NCBI GenBank assembly: GCA_002898075.1
Contig: BDSV01000080.1
Location: 1-32,222, forward strand
Length of the DNA: 32,222 bases
Direction of reading: 5' to 3'
Origin: a bacterium BMS3Abin03
Lineage (GTDB): Bacteria; Bacteroidota; Ignavibacteria; Ignavibacteriales; Ignavibacteriaceae
Below the pieces are notes generated by a model. The model was not told the origin of the DNA. It saw only the letters and a list, made by a program, of their open reading frames with translations, and ran no database searches. The position numbers and the translations under genes were made by a program. Below are positions 26,805 to 32,222 of the stretch, in pieces (position 1 is the stretch's first letter; the number at the start of each line of letters is the position of its first letter).

Positions 26805-29408
26805 GTGAAAAAAGGTTCTAAAGACAAATATATTTTTTTCCTCGGCGGACATGACCTTGAAATGATGACTATCCGTGAAATTCTTGAAGAAAACAACCAA
26901 AAATATATTGATAAGAATCTAAAATGGGGAGCAAAATTATCCGAATACAAAGACAAACTTGCAGAGCTACAACCCGGCGAAATTCCCGTCCTAATTGAAT
27001 TAACATTAGACATTCCCAAACCGAAAAATGCTATCATAATCGACCACCATAATAAAAAGGAAAGTAAACCCTCATCTCTTGAGCAAATTGCAGAATTATC
27101 AAATATAAAATTGAATAGATGGCAGCAGCTTGTTGCAGCTAATGATAAAGGTTATATCCCGGCTATGAAAAGTATATCCGCAACCGAAGAAGAAATAAAG
27201 AAAATTAGAGAAGCCGATAGAAAAGCACAAGGTGTTACAGAAAAGGATGAGAAACTTGCCGAAGAATCTATAAAAAAACTTAAAACTGAAGAAAACGAAA
27301 TTACCGTTATTCGTTCTCTAACAGATAAGTTTAGTCCGGTTACCGATAGATTGTATGGCAAAACCAATCGACTTTTAATTTATACCGATGAAGAACTATC
27401 TTATTACGGTGAGGGAAAAAAGCAAATCGTTGAAAAATATGAAAAATTTATTGAGGAAGGAAAAGCTTACCACGGCGGAGGAGATTCAGGTTTCTTCGGG
27501 TTGGTAAAAGGTAAATGGGAAAAACACGAAATTATTAAAATTAAAAACGAGATAATTAATTTAACCCAAGAGAATTTTTACAGTCATCACATTTTTTTAT
27601 TTCCTTTTAAATGGGAACATCATAAGAAAAACTCTAAATCACTTAAAGATAAATTTGATTTAGCTAAATTTGAAAAAGGTCTTACTGAGGATAAGGATAA
27701 AAATGTCAAATGGGAAAGAAAAAAATTTAAGCTCGTAAAGAAAAATGATAAAATCGATTTTTCGAATTATAACGAATACAATTATTTTTATGAATATGTA
27801 CGTGCGATTCTATATGATTTAGATGAAGACTTAAAAACAAAAAAAACAGAAGAGAATGATCAACTAATTAGACATTTTGAATACAAAATTGAAGGGCAGC
27901 TTTTTTATTACATTAAATTGTTCGGCGAAAACAAGTTATTTCAACTTGAAATAGGTAGCATTTTATTGAATGTATATGGTACCGGCACAGCCGTTTTATC
28001 TTTCCATTTAAGAAATTTTAATCACAGCGATAAAAATGATATTTTAAAAATAAATAAATTCGGCAGACGACTATTTCCGCCTTTTTACGATTTGGATGAT
28101 CTTTCGATTTTCAGTAAAAACAAAGACAATACTTCCCCTGAAAAAGTTCTTCTCGAAACAAAAAAATCTGAATTGCCTGACGCAATTTGGACATCCGAAA
28201 AAGATTATTTAAATAACATCAATATTCAAGATATTAAGGAAATTATTGAGGACGAAAAGAAATCTAAGCGTTTTGAAGATTTTAATGAATATAAAAATTT
28301 AGAAACGGTTAAACACGGTACGTTTTCTTTACCAAATTATATAACAGGTTTATTTCCAACAGGTCTTTTTTTTACTCATGAGAAAGAAAGGGAAGAAGAA
28401 GCAAATGAAGAAAAAGAGAAAAGTTTCAAAATCTATTTACGTCCTATATTGGATGATAGAATGTACGTGATAAGCTGGTATGGAAATTCTGAGTTGATAA
28501 ACCGGATGAATGGAAATGATAAAGATAAGAATACAAAAATTGCGGGAACAGATCCTAAAGTTGAACAAGAAAAATATCTTTTCACAACGAATGATTGGTG
28601 GTACAGTTATTTATTTGTGGATACTTCGCCTACTTGTCATGATGAATTTATGAAAGCGAATTTGATTAAAGAGGCTACTTACACAAGATGGTTGGAAGAA
28701 GGAACAATTTTTGGAATATCAAGATATAGTTTTGTAATGCTAACTAGTGATTTTAAGGACACCCCAGGATTTTTAGTAAGGCATTTACAAACGCTGTATT
28801 ATAAAATGGCTGAGTTGTGTCTTTTACAAAGAGCAACTGTTTTAAGTTATGCCGGAGAAGTAACGACTATTTCTAATTTGACTACGCCTTATGGAAATGA
28901 AAATAAAGATAAAAATTATGATGAGAAAACAACAAAAAGGATTATTGAAGATATTTACAAGTTTTATCTGCTATTTTTGAATAAAATTAATTTCAAGGAA
29001 GTAACTGCCCAGGAACAAGGAATTGAAATATATAACTTAATGCAGAAACAGATGAGAATTGCTGAAGATATTAAGGATTTGGATAGGGAGATAGCAGAAT
29101 TACATATATTGGCAACTCATTTAGAGGAGAGAGCACAAACAAAAAAGATGGATGCTCTTACGGTTTTAGGAGCAATCTTTTTACCATTTTCTTTTTTAAT
29201 AGCATTTTTCGCGCTATTATTTTATCCAACCGATAGAATACCCAAATATATTTTTGACACTAGTTCGATTCCAAATTGGCCGATTATTACTGCCGTATCA
29301 CTAATAATTGTAGTCGGCTCACTTTTTTTTATTTTCTTAAAAAAGAGACTTGAATTGGAAATAAAGAAAACATTTTTCGGAAAGAATAAAAGAGAAAAAA
29401 ATGAGTGA
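26805..29408 (+). CDS. CRISPR-associated DHH phosphodiesterase (NrN-like) fused to CorA-like membrane effector
   Basis: 867 residues. The N-terminal part (about 1-240) is DHH-phosphoesterase-like: GGHDLEM at 14-20, I-D-H-H-N at 79-83, A-N-D at 112-114, and a glycine-rich G-G-G-D-S-G at 224-229. The middle (about 245-780) is a soluble, aromatic-rich domain with C-terminal coiled-coil helices, followed by two membrane helices (about 785-807 and 825-845) in the CorA arrangement; the GMN signature of Mg2+ channels after the first helix is replaced by Y-P-T. Separate NrN and CorA proteins are known partners of type III-B CRISPR systems, where CorA is triggered by SAM-AMP and NrN degrades it; the role here is inferred from this and from the adjacent RAMP gene. 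Start GTG with GAGGAG upstream. Its stop overlaps the start of a decayed RAMP copy by 8 bases. Confidence 0.75.
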   Translation: MKKGSKDKYIFFLGGHDLEMMTIREILEENNQKYIDKNLKWGAKLSEYKDKLAELQPGEIPVLIELTLDIPKPKNAIIIDHHNKKESKPSSLEQIAELSNIKLNRWQQLVAANDKGYIPAMKSISATEEEIKKIREADRKAQGVTEKDEKLAEESIKKLKTEENEITVIRSLTDKFSPVTDRLYGKTNRLLIYTDEELSYYGEGKKQIVEKYEKFIEEGKAYHGGGDSGFFGLVKGKWEKHEIIKIKNEIINLTQENFYSHHIFLFPFKWEHHKKNSKSLKDKFDLAKFEKGLTEDKDKNVKWERKKFKLVKKNDKIDFSNYNEYNYFYEYVRAILYDLDEDLKTKKTEENDQLIRHFEYKIEGQLFYYIKLFGENKLFQLEIGSILLNVYGTGTAVLSFHLRNFNHSDKNDILKINKFGRRLFPPFYDLDDLSIFSKNKDNTSPEKVLLETKKSELPDAIWTSEKDYLNNINIQDIKEIIEDEKKSKRFEDFNEYKNLETVKHGTFSLPNYITGLFPTGLFFTHEKEREEEANEEKEKSFKIYLRPILDDRMYVISWYGNSELINRMNGNDKDKNTKIAGTDPKVEQEKYLFTTNDWWYSYLFVDTSPTCHDEFMKANLIKEATYTRWLEEGTIFGISRYSFVMLTSDFKDTPGFLVRHLQTLYYKMAELCLLQRATVLSYAGEVTTISNLTTPYGNENKDKNYDEKTTKRIIEDIYKFYLLFLNKINFKEVTAQEQGIEIYNLMQKQMRIAEDIKDLDREIAELHILATHLEERAQTKKMDALTVLGAIFLPFSFLIAFFALLFYPTDRIPKYIFDTSSIPNWPIITAVSLIIVVGSLFFIFLKKRLELEIKKTFFGKNKREKNE

Positions 29409-29515
29409 TTACAAGCTTACATTCAAACTAAAACAGCATACGCCGATTATACATTTTCATCACTACCGGCACGCGCTGTATTGCGTGCAAGTGAGGTTAA
29501 ATCGAAATTAGGTTG
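29401..29515 (+). pseudogene. Decayed 5' copy of the downstream RAMP gene
   Basis: ATG at 29401 overlaps the nrn-corA stop (ATGAGTGA). The first 19 codons encode the same residues as the RAMP gene at 30832 (MSDYKLTFKLKQHTPIIHF), with four silent changes at the start and then 41 identical bases (29419-29459 against 30850-30890). One base is then missing relative to the intact gene: TTGCGTGCAAG lies 80 bases from the ATG here and 81 there. The shifted frame reads L-R-A-S-E-V-K-S-K-L against L-R-A-S-E-L-K-P-K-L. The original frame stops after 36 codons. Confidence 0.85.
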
Positions 29516-29524
29516 GCTGCAAAA

Positions 29525-29581
29525 CAAAAGTATTGATTATAATCAGAACATTCTCTATTATTGCAAAAGTATTGATTATAA
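29525..29581 (+). repeat. Two direct copies of an 18-bp sequence
   Basis: CAAAAGTATTGATTATAA at 29525-29542 and again at 29564-29581, 39 bases apart, just upstream of the ATPase gene. Only two copies exist, so it is not a CRISPR array on this evidence. Confidence 0.7.
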
Positions 29582-29605
29582 CCAACAAAACATAACAGAA
29601 TAATT

Positions 29606-30802
29606 ATGGATTATTTTACACGTCAAATATATTCCGAAAAAATCGAACCTTATATCGATAAAAATTTGATTAAGGTAATTGTTGGTCAGCGTAGAATAGG
29701 AAAAAGTTATTTTTTACTGCAAATTATGGATTTAATACGCGAAAGGAAATCAGACGCTTTAATCATCTATATCAACAAAGAAGACCTTACTTTTGAACAT
29801 ATAAGGAATTATTCCGATTTAATGGAATATGCAGAAGACAAGAAATCCAAAAATAAAAAGGCGTATTTATTTATAGATGAGATACAAGATATTGACGGTT
29901 TCGAACGTGCACTGCGGCATTTTCAAACAAAGCGGGAGTGGGATATCTATTGTACCGGTAGTAATGCAGACCTTCTTTCCGGAGAACTATCGACTTATTT
30001 AAGCGGAAGGTATATTGAAATAAAAATGTACGGTCTTTCTTACTCCGAGTTTTTAATGTTTCATAGTTTAACGGATACGGTTGAAAGTTTCGATAAATAC
30101 CTTCGTTTTGGAGGGCTGCCGTATTTGTACAATTTACCGCTTAAAGAAAAGGTAATTTATGACTACTTGAAAAATGTTTACGCTGCTATTTTATTTAAAG
30201 ATGTAGTCTCCCGTTACAATGTTAGAAATGTGTCTTTCCTTGAGCGGTTAACGCATTATGTAGCGGATAATATAGGTCAAATAGTTTCAGCTAAAAAAAT
30301 ATCGGATTTTCTAAAATCTCAACAGTTACGTTTTTCAGGTAACATTGTGTTGGATTATTTGAATTATTTATGCAATGCTTATTTTATTATAAAAGTTAAA
30401 CGAAACGATCTAAAAGGAAAACGGATACTCGAAATAGGTGAAAAATATTATCTCGAAGACACCGGACTTAGACACGCGCTAACCGGGTACAAATCCGGTG
30501 ATATTAGTCAACTGCTCGAAAATGTGGTTTTTCTTCATTTATTGATAAAAGATTATGAGGTTACAATAGGGAAACTTGGGGATAAAGAAATTGACTTTGT
30601 TTGCGACAAAGCAGCAGAAAGGATTTATATTCAAGTAACCCTTTCACTTGCAAACGAGGAAGTTAGAAAACGTGAGTACGGAAACCTAATTGCAATTAAG
30701 GATAATTTCAAGAAAATTGTAGTTACCGCCGACGAGTATCGGACTACTTCCGTAAAAGGAATAGAAATATGGAATATCCGGAAATTCTTATTGGAATTTT
30801 AA
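29606..30802 (+). CDS. AAA ATPase with DUF4143 domain, inserted within the CRISPR-type operon
   Basis: 398 residues. An AAA_14-type ATPase: Walker A G27-S34 (GQRRIGKS), Walker B ending I90-D91-E92, sensor-like TGSN at 117-120, followed by LSGRYIEIKMYGLSYSEFL, which is typical of the family. The C-terminal half is DUF4143 with a PD-(D/E)XK-like core (KEIDFVCDKAAERIYIQVT, about residues 330-350). The biochemical role of this widespread family is unsettled; genes of this kind are often scattered and mobile. It is not a known part of type III-B modules. The flanking partial copy of the RAMP gene on its left shows it sits within a disrupted operon. Confidence 0.82.
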   Translation: MDYFTRQIYSEKIEPYIDKNLIKVIVGQRRIGKSYFLLQIMDLIRERKSDALIIYINKEDLTFEHIRNYSDLMEYAEDKKSKNKKAYLFIDEIQDIDGFERALRHFQTKREWDIYCTGSNADLLSGELSTYLSGRYIEIKMYGLSYSEFLMFHSLTDTVESFDKYLRFGGLPYLYNLPLKEKVIYDYLKNVYAAILFKDVVSRYNVRNVSFLERLTHYVADNIGQIVSAKKISDFLKSQQLRFSGNIVLDYLNYLCNAYFIIKVKRNDLKGKRILEIGEKYYLEDTGLRHALTGYKSGDISQLLENVVFLHLLIKDYEVTIGKLGDKEIDFVCDKAAERIYIQVTLSLANEEVRKREYGNLIAIKDNFKKIVVTADEYRTTSVKGIEIWNIRKFLLEF

Positions 30803-30831
30803 TACTTTTTAAATGAATTAGAATAAATATA

Positions 30832-32222
30832 ATGAGCGACTACAAACTAACATTCAAACTAAAACAGCATACGCCGATTATACATTTTCAGCACGACCAG
30901 TACGGCGCCACTTTGCGTGCAAGCGAATTGAAACCTAAGCTGGATAAGTTTATTTTGAAAAAGCTGGGGGGAGAAAGCGATACAAGTTTAACTACTGACG
31001 AAGCAAAACATAATAAGGGATTTGAAATAGCTAAAAGTAAAGGTTGGTTGATTGGAAGGGGAGAACATCCTGCTTTGGATTATAAGGTGAGAGTAAATTG
31101 TTTAAATGTCGAAAATAATAAAATATCTGATAGAGAAAGAACACCTAATTTTTTTGCAAATATGGGAAAAGAATTTAAAGATCATCCCAAAAGTTTTTCT
31201 TATTCCATTAATGATTTTGAAGTTATTCTTTTTGTTGCTAACGATTTTAAAAAACATATTTGTGATTTCTTCCCTGAGTTTATTGCTAAAACTAATTTTG
31301 GAACAAGGCAGAACAAAGGATTTGGAAGTTTTTATTTTTCAAAGAAAAGTAATTGTTATAAACAAATTGATGAAACACTTAAAAACTATAATTATATAGA
31401 AATTAGTAGTATTGATAATACCACAATATATGCAGCAATTGAATATTATTATAAAAGATTAAAAGCAGGGATCAATTTTAATTTCGATAGCAGATGTAAT
31501 AGAGAATATCATAAATCATATCTTTTCCAATATTTTAATAAACAAACTAACAAAGGTTGGGAGAAAAGATTTATTAAAGAAGAATTTTTTGGTTTATATA
31601 AAGATAATATTGAAAAATATTTCGTCAGAGCGTTATTAGGTTTACCTGGGAATTTCACATATAAAAAGACCGTAGAGCCCTGTCATAAAAAATCTGATAT
31701 AAAAATTTCTTCTTCATATGAAATAATAGATGACTATGAAATTGAAGTTTACCATCCTGAAATTGAAAGGTATAAGTCACCATTAACTTTTAAACCGATA
31801 AAAAATGGAAATAACACAAGAATTTTTATAATTCCCGAGGAAAATTTTATTCAGAACGGTACTTCGCTCAACTTTACTTTATACAAAAAATTTATTGTAA
31901 AGAAATTATTCTTTATTAGGAATAATGAGCTAAAAAGAAAACAACAAATAACACCCGATATTAAGGGTGCTAATCAGAATGATGTTGACAGACTTATTAA
32001 TGATTTAGAAACTCAAGAACAAAAAATAGATGATTTTTCCAATGCCATTGAGCGAATAAATAATCAGAAGACAAAAAGAGGTTTTAATAAATATTTAAAC
32101 AATTACATTATTGGACAAAAAGATAGATTTAAATCTTTTTTAGATGAATGCTCAGTTAACGATGGGAAATATTATCCCCCATCAGCAGAAATAGGAATAC
32201 CAAACGAAGATTTTGATTTAGA
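30832..32222 (+). CDS. CRISPR type III RAMP (Cas7-like) protein, Cmr1 candidate (3' end outside window)
   Basis: Open from ATG at 30832 to the window edge, 463 codons with no stop. Near residues 153-167 is the RAMP-type glycine-rich loop (N-F-G-T-R-Q-N-K-G-F-G-S-F), and the N-terminal strand KLTFKLKQHTPIIHF resembles the first ferredoxin-fold strand of RAMP proteins. The size and single G-loop seen so far are compatible with a Cmr1-like or fused RAMP subunit of a type III-B (Cmr) complex that would bind the target RNA/crRNA duplex; which subunit is uncertain. The last third (about 380-440) is predicted helical and charged. It is strongly AT-rich compared with the housekeeping genes. The rest of the operon should lie beyond the right edge. 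Confidence 0.7.
   Translation, partial: MSDYKLTFKLKQHTPIIHFQHDQYGATLRASELKPKLDKFILKKLGGESDTSLTTDEAKHNKGFEIAKSKGWLIGRGEHPALDYKVRVNCLNVENNKISDRERTPNFFANMGKEFKDHPKSFSYSINDFEVILFVANDFKKHICDFFPEFIAKTNFGTRQNKGFGSFYFSKKSNCYKQIDETLKNYNYIEISSIDNTTIYAAIEYYYKRLKAGINFNFDSRCNREYHKSYLFQYFNKQTNKGWEKRFIKEEFFGLYKDNIEKYFVRALLGLPGNFTYKKTVEPCHKKSDIKISSSYEIIDDYEIEVYHPEIERYKSPLTFKPIKNGNNTRIFIIPEENFIQNGTSLNFTLYKKFIVKKLFFIRNNELKRKQQITPDIKGANQNDVDRLINDLETQEQKIDDFSNAIERINNQKTKRGFNKYLNNYIIGQKDRFKSFLDECSVNDGKYYPPSAEIGIPNEDFDL

Noticed and set aside
29525-29581. Possible CRISPR array start (two direct repeats near cas-like genes)
   Set aside because: Only two 18-bp copies, one 21-base interval, and no dyad typical of CRISPR repeats.
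31106-31399. 97-codon plus-strand frame
   Set aside because: It is a shifted frame inside the RAMP gene, which is open through the whole stretch.

Overview
The window looks like a chromosomal segment from a low-GC Gram-negative bacterium of the Bacteroidota/Chlorobiota/Ignavibacteria group. The clues are an alternative Bacteroidetes-type GlmU, a zinc-free (type B) ribosomal protein L31, outer-membrane and exported proteins, an MsbA-type ABC exporter beside an O-antigen-ligase-like protein, weak or absent Shine-Dalgarno sequences and several TTG/GTG starts. The lineage (Ignavibacteria-like) is inferred from gene content only.

Layout. 1-1152 (minus) is the 5' part of a secreted beta-propeller protein. 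1472-1732 is rpmE2. 1733-2411 is a gene-free block holding a nested set of small mobile repeats. 2412-8899 is a tight plus-strand run: alternative glmU, rsmB, a rodZ-like gene, ligA, a half-length GT9-like protein and a STAS anti-sigma antagonist. 9218-13539 carries two sodium:solute symporters on either side of a minus-strand TPR protein. 13546-22235 is a second tight run with overlapping or nearly abutting genes: HAD phosphatase, 7TM-HD (PgpH-like) phosphodiesterase, xerD-like recombinase, site-2 protease homologue, putative lipoprotein, msbA-like ABC exporter, O-antigen-ligase-like protein. 22237-24469 holds a minus-strand outer-membrane protein, a second copy of the repeat, a single-domain GlmU-type uridylyltransferase and rpsT (minus). 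24605-26317 is queE and queD (queuosine precursor synthesis), separated by a toxin-antitoxin pair whose toxin is frameshifted.

26566-32222 is an accessory region that is visibly more AT-rich. Its core is an 867-residue protein joining an N-terminal DHH-type phosphodiesterase domain to a CorA-like membrane protein, followed by a RAMP (Cas7-like) gene that runs off the right edge. This matches the type III-B CRISPR module in which Cas10 makes SAM-AMP, CorA is the membrane effector and the DHH enzyme NrN removes the signal; here sensor/effector and eraser would be one polypeptide. Between the two lies an AAA/DUF4143 ATPase gene, flanked on its left by a diverged, 1-base-frameshifted copy of the 5' end of the RAMP gene. 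That structure suggests insertion or allele replacement inside a once continuous nrn-corA/RAMP operon. No CRISPR array, cas10 or adaptation gene lies inside the window.
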